From positions 744,001 through 808,000 of the forward strand of contig CBDHHD010000016.1 in assembly GCA_965263285.1 (NCBI GenBank): a stretch of DNA of 64,000 nt, read 5' to 3'. A program made the translations under genes and the position numbers. Source of the stretch: JASGCP01 sp965263285 (GTDB lineage: Bacteria > Bacteroidota > Bacteroidia > Chitinophagales > Chitinophagaceae). The stretch's first letter is position 1. The number at the start of each line of letters is the position of its first letter. This document shows, one piece after another, positions 48,001-56,179 of the stretch. Under the pieces are notes generated by a model. That model was not told where the DNA came from, did not search any database, and saw nothing but the letters and a program-made list of their open reading frames with translations.

Positions 48001-48896
48001 GCTGTTCCAAAAGCCGTATCAAAAAAATGAGCCGATCTAATTTTTATCACCTTATCACTTTTAAAATCTGCTTCCTTATAAATATTTGAGCGCCTTAGAA
48101 TAGAATGGTCAATCACAATATCAAAATCGCCTTCCTTCTCATTAAAAAACTGTTCATCTTCTACACTTGCTTGCAGATGCATTCTTTCGTCTATAACCCA
48201 TTTTTTATTTTGAAAAATAATTAATGTAATTTCAGGTAATTTTAATTGTTGATTATCTTCTAAAATTGAATTGATATGTAGAAATAATTGCTTCAAAGAT
48301 TCTATTGCAATAGCACCACAAGGGATATCTCTTTCAACAATTGCTATTTCAACCCTTTCCTTGTCAAACAATGTAGGATTAATCAAAAGAAATTCAAGAA
48401 TTGTTTTTTGAATTCTTGCAACAGCAAGAGGAATAAAAAGCAAAGAATATAATGCAAGTTGCTTTTTAATGTCCTCCTCATTTTTTTCAAAATTTGTCTT
48501 AAAAATTTGATATGTTTCTCTTTCAAATAATTTTTCAAAATTATTTCTCTTCTCTTTTATATCTTCAACTTTATATCTCATTGTTTCAAAACCTTCCTTC
48601 TTCGTTTCTATATCTCTATATGCATCATAATATTCGTATATAGAAAAAGAATGATGTGGACCGTCTACTTCGAATATGATTCCTTTGTTTTCATATCTAC
48701 TTTTTTTATCATCGTAGCATAAATAAGGATAAGTAAAACAGAAGTCAACCGTTTTGCCACCTTGCATTTTTTTATTAATAGTTGAAAAATCTCTTTGCGA
48801 TTGCAATATCTGTTTTAGAAATGGGTGTGATTTAATAAATTCCCATTCTAAATTACTTCCTAATTTTCCACCGTAATCTTCTCTATTAATTTCCAA
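45060..48896 (-). CDS. Nuclease-like domain fused to RecQ-like superfamily 2 helicase (interrupted 5' end)
   Basis: 1278 codons from a TTG at 48896, which is probably not the true start. Residues 45-110 resemble the DUF559/Vsr-type nuclease fold: GGKTVDF (Asp51), then IIFEVDGPHH (Glu76, Asp78), then a conserved RD...EGFETMRYK. The helicase core shows Walker A PTGGGKS (367-373), DEVH (474-477), TATAS (515-519), KAFGMGIDK (698-706) and QEAGRSGRDK (726-735), the RecQ-type order. The last 450 residues are helical and unrecognised. The reading frame upstream of the TTG matches the fragment at 50199-50561, so the native gene was longer. DNA unwinding and cutting are likely activities; a defence role is inference. 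Confidence 0.8.
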   Translation of the reverse strand: MEINREDYGGKLGSNLEWEFIKSHPFLKQILQSQRDFSTINKKMQGGKTVDFCFTYPYLCYDDKKSRYENKGIIFEVDGPHHSFSIYEYYDAYRDIETKKEGFETMRYKVEDIKEKRNNFEKLFERETYQIFKTNFEKNEEDIKKQLALYSLLFIPLAVARIQKTILEFLLINPTLFDKERVEIAIVERDIPCGAIAIESLKQLFLHINSILEDNQQLKLPEITLIIFQNKKWVIDERMHLQASVEDEQFFNEKEGDFDIVIDHSILRRSNIYKEADFKSDKVIKIRSAHFFDTAFGTARRVYCAHLLHYKELVEKQDNGSYKAIEQYEAHIAFFIQNVFRKVDFREGQLPIISRALQRKPVIGLLPTGGGKSLTFQLVVLLQPGLCLVVDPIKSLMEDQVRVLKENWMDCCEYINSNLDRKERYKRLIDFLYGETLFLYISPERFVMEEFRRDILEKINKTDFGLAFSYCVIDEVHCLSEWGHDFRTTYLMLGKNAQKFAPTKSGEPVSLIGLTATASFDVLADVERELSIKHDDIANAIIMIENTIRPELFFRVIDVTYKERITVLNDDFSKIGSNMQKLNNKELIEKSKKHHHDNFNDKEQFNENILFVKAELNEVDDFKNKTQNDFCAIVFCQVKKSYKKKYNGVDDVFSNLNSNSKGFYYSNDTDDKDNKGEETEKHFNDFIYGRTKHIVCTKAFGMGIDKKDIRSTYHYFYPVSLESLVQEAGRSGRDKKISEANILVSTRKHIKVDVCKLFSENKTNDYIKLYKYTRKAIRDIKFSSFDEVEKCIELIDFSLINKNGKKYNNLPPDCITSLRNILKEKDSSNNYKFLIEEYEDRETPDYFHKQSFKGIDVERSQFLNLFKVKEFHYVEQDTLENTFYSCDGKSFCFFITDEKQYSVESICKDLGVDPQLTKFQKTNSKIVEDARKYSKDFNDFLFRLVEEGIINKLPNVNEDISEKLFSFYSGRKENDIGKLIYRMHSMGFLEDYLIDYNKNKLHICTFNKFKNIDEYTTRVEKYLRRYLSEKTTEDYMSNLKERLNKPKIIDNILECLCFLSEFSYKETVSKKKRVTDEIEGMLNTSITEKKYVEDWYEQNIYIKEQIYFYFNAKYARMDFKINGESYSLLDDYNNSNKNKQEILYKYLEVYQLEGTEQNNYKHMIGSCKKISLEKVVSADEWLLRLLKAFAMYSVNNNSYIVEANEELYEGFNNLYKELNKDSNKLETIKPIFDKYFDRLLKNINPDNDSFNDIKMIRLNLLFKMQTEGIKEVVDKIKI

Positions 48897-50230
48897 TTGA
48901 GGCTCAATAATATGAAGTAAATTAAAAATTCTTCGTAGTTAATTACAATTTGGTCGGCTAAAATAGGAAAATTTAATTCGTATTTATCTTCGTTTCTTTT
49001 TGTTAATCCAATTTTAAAACTTGGTAACCGACATTTGATTGACAGTAAAATTGCAACTCGTTTTTTAGGGACTCATCTTCGTCTTGTGTAATAGGGGGCA
49101 GGTTTGTATTTGGTATAGATGCCTTCATTGGTCTTGTACATTTTATATCTGCAACATTGTTTCAAAATGTTTTTCCAATCGTGTTGGATACCATGTTGTT
49201 TAAGTTTATATCTAATAGTAGATACAATGGTGTACGCCAATACACCTAAAAATAAATGAGCTTTCTGTTATCGTGAATATGGTAAACAGGTCGTAAAGAC
49301 AAATCTGTTTTAAGAATGCGAAAGGAAGACTCAACCTCTCTAATCGTATTATAAATATCCCACATCCCTTCTTCTTTAATTAATTCAACGGGAGGAATAG
49401 ATGTTCTTAAAAAATAAATACCCTCTGTTTTTGTATGCTCTTTTCTTTTCCAGGTTATTCTTTTTACCGTGTCGCTTTTTCTTTTCTGTTTTTTTCTTTT
49501 CGTTGCTTTTTGTGCAGTATTACCTTCCTCTGTATCATTTTCTTTGTTTTCTTCTAGAAACCTCGTAAGATACTTGTTTGTTCCTTTGATGTGGGACCAA
49601 TGAACTTCTACTTCGAATATGGATCTTCTTTCTTTTCTTTTTCCTCACTTGTACTTTCAAATAAGTATATCTACATTTCTATTTTATTACCCCTGTTATC
49701 TGTTACCCATTTCTTTTCTTTATTATTTGTCGTATAATTTTTTAACAAATAACGGTTTACACACAAATAATCATATCCTTTGTTTCTTACGAGTGTCAAA
49801 TTTTCTTGTGTGGCAAATGCTGCGTCCATCACAACAATTGGCTTTTTAACTGCAGGTGCAATAAATAAAATTCTAAAGCTTCTAATGTATTACACTCCGC
49901 AAACCGTTTTGCCACCTTGCAATTTTTTTATTAATAGTTGAAAAATCTCTTTGCTGTAAGATTGCAATATCAATTGTTTTAGAAATAAGGGCGTTATCAT
50001 AAAGATGGTGACGGGTTATTTTAGGCAATGAGTAAACAATTCCTTTGCACCATTCTATTGAATTACTGCAATAAGATCCTAATTTTCCACCGTAATATTT
50101 CTCTATTAATTTCCATCCCTCTCCTCCTCTCTTTTTTGCTTTTGTTTTTGAGGCTCAATAATATGAAGTAAATTAAAAATATCTTCGTAGTTGTTTAATT
50201 AGTGAACAAAGCGTCTCGTTTGGTCGGCTA
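48897..50230. mobile_element. Mosaic of IS1634-family sequence and helicase-gene sequence interrupting the helicase gene
   Basis: 48897-49015 repeats helicase-gene sequence also found at 50152-50290. 49018-49900 matches the left half of the IS (13051-14190) with many small deletions. From 49903 helicase-gene and IS patches alternate: gene (as 48752-48815), IS (as 14480-14570, at about 49985-50060), gene (as 48836-48893), IS (as 14818-14845), gene, IS (as 15005-15030, at about 50193-50218), gene. All patches keep the same order as in their sources. The transposase cannot be functional here. The ORFs inside are fragments. Confidence 0.8.
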
Positions 50231-50561
50231 AAATAGGAAAATTTAATTCGTATTTATCTTCGTTTCTTTTTGTTAATCCAATTTTAACAAATAACTCTTC
50301 CAAAATTAAGGGAGCTCTTGTTGGCAAACCTCTTGTAATAATATTATTTAAAGTGGCTAAAACAGGATTAAGATTTTTAAAATCAGGTTCATGCTTGTGT
50401 GGGAAATCTACATCAAACGAGCTTGTTAGTTGAAGCAATCCATTTATTTTATCTAGGTTAGCCTTGTCATCTAGTTTATGATTATATAGATTCGATCTGT
50501 AATCGTTTATAATTTTTGCAATAGCATCAGCTATATAACCTGCTTTAAATTGAATCTCCAT
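50199..50561 (-). CDS. 5' fragment of the interrupted nuclease-helicase gene
   Basis: 120 codons starting MEIQFKAGYIADAIAKIIND. The last native residues are NFPILADQ; the following TRRFVH is encoded by the inserted IS patch. In the sequence without the patch, ILADQ continues in frame as IVINYEDIFNLLHIIEPQ and then LEINREDYGG, the first residues of the 1278-codon ORF. So this is the N-terminal domain of that protein, about 136 residues ahead of the nuclease-like domain. It begins 45 bases after nuoG. The N-terminal domain itself is helical with no motif I recognise; its residues ILEELFVKIGLTKR look like a helix-turn-helix-type helical bundle but this is weak. Confidence 0.7.
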   Translation of the reverse strand: MEIQFKAGYIADAIAKIINDYRSNLYNHKLDDKANLDKINGLLQLTSSFDVDFPHKHEPDFKNLNPVLATLNNIITRGLPTRAPLILEELFVKIGLTKRNEDKYELNFPILADQTRRFVH

Positions 50562-50606
50562 TTTCTATTAACTTAACAAAACATAACTTAGCGCCAATCA
50601 TTCTCA

Positions 50607-51710
50607 CTACTCGGCTTCTTTTATAAAGTCATTTGAATGCATGGGTCGTTCTATATTATGGTGTATTTTAGGGTCATTTACTCCACTTACATCATGAATA
50701 TTCATCAACAACTTAGGTGCTCTATTCAATACCTTTTCTATAGTATCCTCAGGTTGCTTTGCATGAGTATAATGTCCTTGAGAAATAACAGAGTGCCGAT
50801 TAATAGATGAAGGACCTTCTATCAGCCAATCGGTTGTTTGCTTTTTTTCAAACCTGCATGTATTACATATCCAGCCTGGGTTGCCATCTTTACTATCTTG
50901 CACTTCACCCCATTCATTTGGTCTAGAAGTAACCCTAAATACTTCCTCCCCTCGCATCCACAATCTCACTTCTCCGCAACAAGTGGGGCAGTCTCTATGT
51001 GCATTTAATGGTTTTGTAAACCATACTCTTTGCTTAAATCGAAATGTTCTATCTGTTAACGCTCCTACAGGGCATACATCTATCACATTTCCAATAAAGT
51101 CGTGTGCTAAATTTTTCTCTATATATGTAGCTATTTGTGCGTGGTCTCCTCTATCAAGGATACCATGCTCTCTTTCTTTAGTCAGTTGTTGAGCCACAAA
51201 AACACAACGATAGCAAAGAATACATCTCGTCATGTGCAATTGAATATATTTACCTAAATTATATTTTTCAAAAGTGCGTTTTTTAAATTCATACCTTGTG
51301 TTTTCTTTCCCATGCTCAAAACTCAAGTCTTGTAAATGGCATTCTCCTGCTTGATCACAAATAGGACAATCCAAAGGATGATTAATTAATAAAAATTCTA
51401 CAATTGCTGCTCTTGCATCCTGCACTTTCGGGCTCGTAATATTCTTTACCTCCATTCCATCCATGACGGTAGTTCTACAAGAAGCAACTAATTTAGGCAT
51501 AGGCCTAGGATCTTTTTCACTACCTTTTGACACTTCTACCAAACAAGTGCGACATTTGCCACCACTATCTTTTAATTTACTATAATAACACATAGTAGGT
51601 GGAGCAACCTCTCCTCCTATTTTTCTTGCTGCTTCTAATATCGTTGTTCCCGCAGGAACCTCAACAAGAATACCATCAATAACAACTTTACATATAGGAG
51701 CATCTGCCAT
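50607..51710 (-). CDS. nuoG: NADH:quinone oxidoreductase subunit G (short Bacteroidota form)
   Basis: 367 residues. Cysteine motifs for the [2Fe-2S] cluster (CYYSKLKDSGGKCRTCLVEV) and for two [4Fe-4S] clusters (PLDCPICDQAGECHLQD with the upstream His-containing segment, and MTRCILCYRCVFV ... CPVGALTD) are complete. CPTCCGEVRLWMRGEEV opens a short remnant of the molybdopterin-like domain, which is otherwise absent, as is common in this phylum. It passes electrons from NuoF inside complex I. It follows nuoF by 29 bases. The usual next gene nuoH is not there. Confidence 0.9.
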   Translation of the reverse strand: MADAPICKVVIDGILVEVPAGTTILEAARKIGGEVAPPTMCYYSKLKDSGGKCRTCLVEVSKGSEKDPRPMPKLVASCRTTVMDGMEVKNITSPKVQDARAAIVEFLLINHPLDCPICDQAGECHLQDLSFEHGKENTRYEFKKRTFEKYNLGKYIQLHMTRCILCYRCVFVAQQLTKEREHGILDRGDHAQIATYIEKNLAHDFIGNVIDVCPVGALTDRTFRFKQRVWFTKPLNAHRDCPTCCGEVRLWMRGEEVFRVTSRPNEWGEVQDSKDGNPGWICNTCRFEKKQTTDWLIEGPSSINRHSVISQGHYTHAKQPEDTIEKVLNRAPKLLMNIHDVSGVNDPKIHHNIERPMHSNDFIKEAE

Positions 51711-51739
51711 AAAATAATAGTTTTTTAATTATAAAAAAA

Positions 51740-53089
51740 TCACACCGTTTGAAGTGTATCTGCATAATGCTCTAATCCATAATTTCTTTTTAAACACTCT
51801 TCAGGGTTCAATATATGCCATTCAAATTCATCTCTAAAATGTCGAATAGCTGCTGCTACTGGCCAAGCAGCAGCATCCCCTAAAGGACAAATCGTATTTC
51901 CCTCAATATGTCGTTGAATATCCCATAACAAATCAATATCTCTCATACTGCCTTTACCTTGCTCTATTTTTAAAAGCACTTTCTCCATCCATCCCGTTCC
52001 TTCTCTACAAGGCGAGCATTGCCCACAACTCTCATGGCGATAAAATCTTGCAAGTGTATAGGTATTACGCACTACACACTGATCTTCATCTAATACAATA
52101 AAGCCACCACTTCCTAACATAGAACCTGTAATAAAACCACCATCAGAAAGACTTTCATAATTCATGTAACGGGTTTCTCCCTTCGCTGTTTTAAGTAAAA
52201 GATTAGCAGGCAATATAGGCACTGAAGAACCTCCTGGTATACAAGCTTTTAGCTTCTTTCCATGAGCAATACCCCCACAATATTCATCACTATATATGAA
52301 ATCATGTACAGTAAGATCAAAATTAATCTCATATACTCCCGGCTTATTAATATTACCACAAGCACTAATTAATTTAGTGCCTGTTGATTTCCCCACTCCT
52401 ATTTTAGCATAGTTTTCTCCTCCCATATTTACAATAGGCACTACTGTTGCAATTGTTTCTACATTATTTACAACGGTGGGGCGCCCCCATAAACCTTTCA
52501 CTGCAGGGAAGGGAGGCTTAATACGAGGATTTCCCCTTTTCCCTTCTAAGCTCTCTATCAATGCTGTTTCTTCCCCACAAATATAGGCACCTGCTCCACG
52601 ATGCACAAATATGTTACAATTAAACCCAGAGCCTAAAATATTTTTACCTAACCAACCATGGGTATATGCTTCAGCAATAGCTTTTTCAAGAATATCAGCA
52701 ATCCATGCATATTCTCCCCGAATATAGATATAGGTATCATTACTGCCCAATGCATAAGAAGAAAGAATAAGCCCTTCAATAAGCAAATGAGGAATATATT
52801 CCATAAGATAACGATCTTTAAAAGTTCCAGGTTCGCTTTCATCGGCATTGCAAACAAGATGTCTAGGTACTCCTTCCGGCTTAGCAATAAACGACCATTT
52901 TAACCCTGTAGGGAATCCAGCACCACCACGACCCCTCAATCCACTTTTTTTTACTTCTTCTACTATTGCTTCGGGCGTTAATGAGGTAAGTGCTTTTTGT
53001 ACACTTGCATAGCCCCCATTATTTTTATATATATCATATTCATTTATATGAGGAATATGCATTTTGTCTAATAATAGTTTAATACCCAT
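51740..53089 (-). CDS. nuoF: NADH:quinone oxidoreductase subunit F
   Basis: 449 residues from the ATG at 53089 (MGIKLLLDKMHIPHINEYD); the frame offers an ATG at 53113 with eight extra residues, but that lies inside the promoter-like box. NAD/FMN-binding motifs GLRGRGGAGFPTGLKW, CNADESEPGTFKDR and GAGAYICGEETALIESLEGK are present. The [4Fe-4S] ligands are in SCGQCSPCREGTGW and the distal Cys in TICPLGD. It oxidises NADH. First of a two-gene remnant of the nuo operon; nuoE is not upstream. Confidence 0.95.
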   Translation of the reverse strand: MGIKLLLDKMHIPHINEYDIYKNNGGYASVQKALTSLTPEAIVEEVKKSGLRGRGGAGFPTGLKWSFIAKPEGVPRHLVCNADESEPGTFKDRYLMEYIPHLLIEGLILSSYALGSNDTYIYIRGEYAWIADILEKAIAEAYTHGWLGKNILGSGFNCNIFVHRGAGAYICGEETALIESLEGKRGNPRIKPPFPAVKGLWGRPTVVNNVETIATVVPIVNMGGENYAKIGVGKSTGTKLISACGNINKPGVYEINFDLTVHDFIYSDEYCGGIAHGKKLKACIPGGSSVPILPANLLLKTAKGETRYMNYESLSDGGFITGSMLGSGGFIVLDEDQCVVRNTYTLARFYRHESCGQCSPCREGTGWMEKVLLKIEQGKGSMRDIDLLWDIQRHIEGNTICPLGDAAAWPVAAAIRHFRDEFEWHILNPEECLKRNYGLEHYADTLQTV

Positions 53090-53110
53090 AATTATAAAAT
53101 TATTAAATAA

Positions 53111-53118
53111 CAAAGCTA
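53111..53118 (-). promoter_or_regulatory. Putative -7 box of nuoF-nuoG
   Basis: The minus strand reads TAGCTTTG (TAnnTTTG) 22-29 bases before the nuoF start at 53089. Confidence 0.5.
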
Positions 53119-53156
53119 AGAGTATTTTTAGACTTAATAATATTTTTGAATAAAAA

Positions 53157-53498
53157 GGCTAAATCCTTTTTTAAGGTACTAAGAGGTTTTTAATAAATGG
53201 CAACTACTCATGTATAGGTTCATACTCGTTTTTTATATCTTTTTCTTTCTTTTGTCTTGATACAAAAGAAAGAAAAAATCAAGCCTGCAGATAAAGAACT
53301 ACAAAACTACGGCTCGCTACGCTAGCAAGATGAATGGGAGGCGGTGATAAAGTTGAAAATTGAAAGTTGAAAATTGAAAATTGTTATTTTCATACTTATA
53401 ATTATTTATTAGATAATCCATACACTTAATTAAACCTATTGAGTTAACTAAGTAGTTACAACTATATTTCTCTTAGCACCTTAAAAAAAGATGTAGCC
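53157..53498. repeat. Family A repeat (short variant)
   Basis: It begins GGCTAAATCCTTTTTTAAGG and ends TTAAAAAAAGATGTAGCC. It contains the hairpin (loop CTTGAT), a damaged palindrome CTCGCTACGCTAGCAAG, and a run of GTTGAAAATTGAAA-type units. It is the opposite-orientation counterpart of 6859-7207. It lies between divergent nuoF and a lipoprotein gene. Confidence 0.85.
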
Positions 53499-53565
53499 AA
53501 TAACTATCTTATTGTTTTTTATTATATCTTTACAATTATATTTTTTTACAATTATGCGATTTATT

Positions 53566-54546
53566 ATGAAACGAATATTTTTTATAGTAGTATCTTTTGT
53601 CTTTATTATTATTTCTTGTAATAAAACAAGTAACAATAATAACGATGCTTTTATTGATAGGTTTTCTTTAGGCGCCGGATTCTTTTTATATAGAGACATT
53701 TTACCTACTTTACCTGCTCCTAACGCCCCTATTGATTACGACAATAATCCACTACTAAACACAAACTTATTTGGTCCAACGGGAAAGTCATTTACTGTAT
53801 ACAATTTTGGAACTGTATCTGTTAATCCAGATACTGCATTTGCTCTTTATAGACCATCAGATAATACATTTAGTCCATTAGTTATTATTTTTAGATATAT
53901 TCCAGGACAAGTTGGATATAACGATTTTCATCGCATTGATTCTATTTCAGTGCCTGCTAATACAACCATCAATTCAAATATAGGATATTCTCAAATTATA
54001 GCACAACAATACAAATCTACTGTACTACCTTATGTATTAGACTTGCCCATAGTACCTAATGGATCTATAGCACGAAAAAGAATAAATGCATCAGACTACA
54101 CAGGTTTAACACAAGGATGGTGGAATGGCAATAAGGTTTATTATTTTACATTTAATCCTCCTCTCATACCTGGTACGCAATGCGGTTGTCTTAACACTAC
54201 AAATGCTAATATGTATGTGGCATTTGCTAACCAACCTGCTTTCAATAGCTCCATTGACTTCTCTTCCCTTGTTAATGCGTACATTAATGGTTTTATGGTA
54301 GAGTCTTCTAATACAAAAAAAACACATAATGTAATTAGTAATTTACCAGGAATTGTAAATTATAGTCCAGGATGGAATTGGAATATATATAATAATACAA
54401 ATTTTAGTAATGTGATTGGTCCTTCTGCATTACAAAATGCTCAAAATAGTACTATTATACCTAATAGTGGATTTCCTGCTGGTTCAGATTTTGATCCTAA
54501 TAATAGAGTATACAATGCGCCAGTAGTATCATTTATATTAAACTAA
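53566..54546 (+). CDS. Lipoprotein of unknown function
   Basis: 326 residues from the ATG at 53566, giving MKRIFFIVVSFVFIIISC with a clear lipobox; in-frame ATGs at 53512 and 53554 would add residues before the signal. An Asn-rich linker (NKTSNNNND) follows. The body is beta-rich with repeated Asn, Ser and Pro (VYNFGTVSVNPDTAFALYRP, IIFRYIPGQVGY). I do not recognise the family. Probably a membrane-anchored surface or periplasmic protein. Confidence 0.7.
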   Translation: MKRIFFIVVSFVFIIISCNKTSNNNNDAFIDRFSLGAGFFLYRDILPTLPAPNAPIDYDNNPLLNTNLFGPTGKSFTVYNFGTVSVNPDTAFALYRPSDNTFSPLVIIFRYIPGQVGYNDFHRIDSISVPANTTINSNIGYSQIIAQQYKSTVLPYVLDLPIVPNGSIARKRINASDYTGLTQGWWNGNKVYYFTFNPPLIPGTQCGCLNTTNANMYVAFANQPAFNSSIDFSSLVNAYINGFMVESSNTKKTHNVISNLPGIVNYSPGWNWNIYNNTNFSNVIGPSALQNAQNSTIIPNSGFPAGSDFDPNNRVYNAPVVSFILN

Positions 54547-54592
54547 AAAATTAATATTACATAAGCTTTTTACAAAAACATTTGAATTATTA

Positions 54593-54784
54593 GGCTACAT
54601 CCTTTTTTCAAGTGTTACGAGAAATAAAATTGTAAATAGTTAATCAACTCAATAGGTTTAATTAAGTACATTGATTATCGAATAATTATTAAACAGGCAA
54701 ATAATAAGGAGTATCTGATAAGAACTATCTCAAATAAAGGGCATTAGAAAACGGACAACAATTGCCTAGTGAGTTTGTTAAAGT
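54593..54784. repeat. Partial family A repeat
   Basis: The left end GGCTACATCCTTTTTTCAAG is followed by the variant AATAGGTTTAATTAAGTACATTG and a decayed core. It adjoins the next element. Confidence 0.6.
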
Positions 54785-55344
54785 GGCATAACTAAATTTA
54801 GTGCGAAGGAAAAATTTAGTTTACTAAAAGGCTACATCTTTTTTTGAGGTGCTGGGGGATATTTATGTTTTTGTAATTGCTCATATATAGGTTCATCATT
54901 TATTTTTTATATCCTTTTCTTTCTTTTGTCTTGATACAAAAGAAAGAAACAAAGAAAAAATCAAGCCTGCAGATAAAGAGCTACAAAACTACGGCTCGCT
55001 ACGCTAGCGAGAATGAATAGGAGGCGGTTAGGTATGAATCGTTATGATGAGCTTATCCATAGGTATTTTTTATGCAAATACTTTATGCTCATCATAACGA
55101 TTCATATATAAAAACTTCCGCCTCCACATTCTCGCTGGTCGCTTCGCTCACCTCGTTTTGTAACGCTCTTTATCTGAGGGCAGTCCTCATCAGACATTTC
55201 CTATTATTTCCATATTTATATATATGTAATAATCCATGCTTCCAGCACCTCAAAAAAAGATGTAGCCCATATAAAATTGTTTTTACAAATATCCATTTTA
55301 TTTTGTATCTTTGCATACTCCTTCACACTAAATTTAGTTATGCC
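54785..55344. repeat. Compound MITE-like repeat: family A core (54830-55267) inside family B inverted ends
   Basis: Outer ends GGCATAACTAAATTTAGTGC and its near-complement. Inner ends are intact family A termini. Inverted in orientation relative to the copies at 8553 and 37302. The ORF of 94 codons from 55072 is repeat sequence. 55345-55615 holds decayed repeat pieces (hairpin-like TTTTTTCTTTTATATC and a degenerate family A right end TTTAAAAAGGATGTAACC) and no gene. Confidence 0.88.
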
Positions 55345-55619
55345 GTTAAAGTATGAAACAATTCCATTAATATGTTATGGCAACATAAGGCAAATATTTA
55401 GATAGCTTACCAATTCGTAACTAACCACCTTCAATGATTCTCTATAGCATAGCAATCTGTAGTATGGACACATCATTATCTATACATACCATTTATCGGT
55501 AAGCTTTATTTTTTTCTTTTATATCAAAACAAAAAAGAAAAAAATGAATATGTATCTAAGTAGTTACCAAACGATCATTTGTTAAAAACCTCTTAGCATT
55601 TAAAAAGGATGTAACCAAT

Positions 55620-56162
55620 TTAATTAATATTTTCTGATGTAGCTTCTAATGTCTTTTTTAATACTTTTTTTAAACGAGCAAATTCTTTAGCATTGTAATC
55701 AAGACCTACAAATACAATATGCCCTGTTCTATCAATAATATAATTGCGTGGAATGTATTGTTGAGCATATAAATTATAGATAGTTTTATTAGTATCTGGC
55801 AACAATGGAAGAGTATAACCTTTTGCCATTTTAAAAGAATCTACTATACTTTGTGTTTGATTTCTAGCAAAAGCAAGTAAAACAAAGTCTTTATTGTTTT
55901 TATATAAATCCCAAATTTCATTTTGCACATGGGGTAATTCTGCTAAACAATAGGGGCACCAAGTAGCCCAAAAAGTTAATAAAACAACCTTACCCTTAGT
56001 ATAAGATGCAAAAGATACTTGTTGGCCATTGATGTCAAAATTAAAATTAGGAGCTACTGCTCCTTTTTTTAATTTTGTTTTTTTATCGCCATTATCTTTA
56101 TTACTCATTGAAAAAGAACAAATAGGATATATAAGTAAAAAAGCAATGAGATATTTTTTCAT
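55620..56162 (-). CDS. TlpA-like thiol-disulfide oxidoreductase
   Basis: 180 residues with a signal peptide (MKKYLIAFLLIYPICSFS). A thioredoxin-fold domain spans about 32-175. The active site FWATWCPYC has Cys69 and Cys72, and the cis-proline loop is YIPRNYIIDRTGHI. The N-terminal GAVAPNFNFDINGQQVSFASYTKGKVVLL is typical of the AhpC/TSA-TlpA-type group. It probably reduces periplasmic disulfides, for example in cytochrome c maturation. It follows fabI by 17 bases on the same strand, so probably cotranscribed. Confidence 0.85.
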   Translation of the reverse strand: MKKYLIAFLLIYPICSFSMSNKDNGDKKTKLKKGAVAPNFNFDINGQQVSFASYTKGKVVLLTFWATWCPYCLAELPHVQNEIWDLYKNNKDFVLLAFARNQTQSIVDSFKMAKGYTLPLLPDTNKTIYNLYAQQYIPRNYIIDRTGHIVFVGLDYNAKEFARLKKVLKKTLEATSENIN

Positions 56163-56179
56163 GGTTATAATTTTTATTA

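Noticed and set aside
49619..49849. ORF of 76 codons in the mosaic region
   Set aside because: It is antisense to degraded transposase sequence within the IS patchwork and has no independent support.
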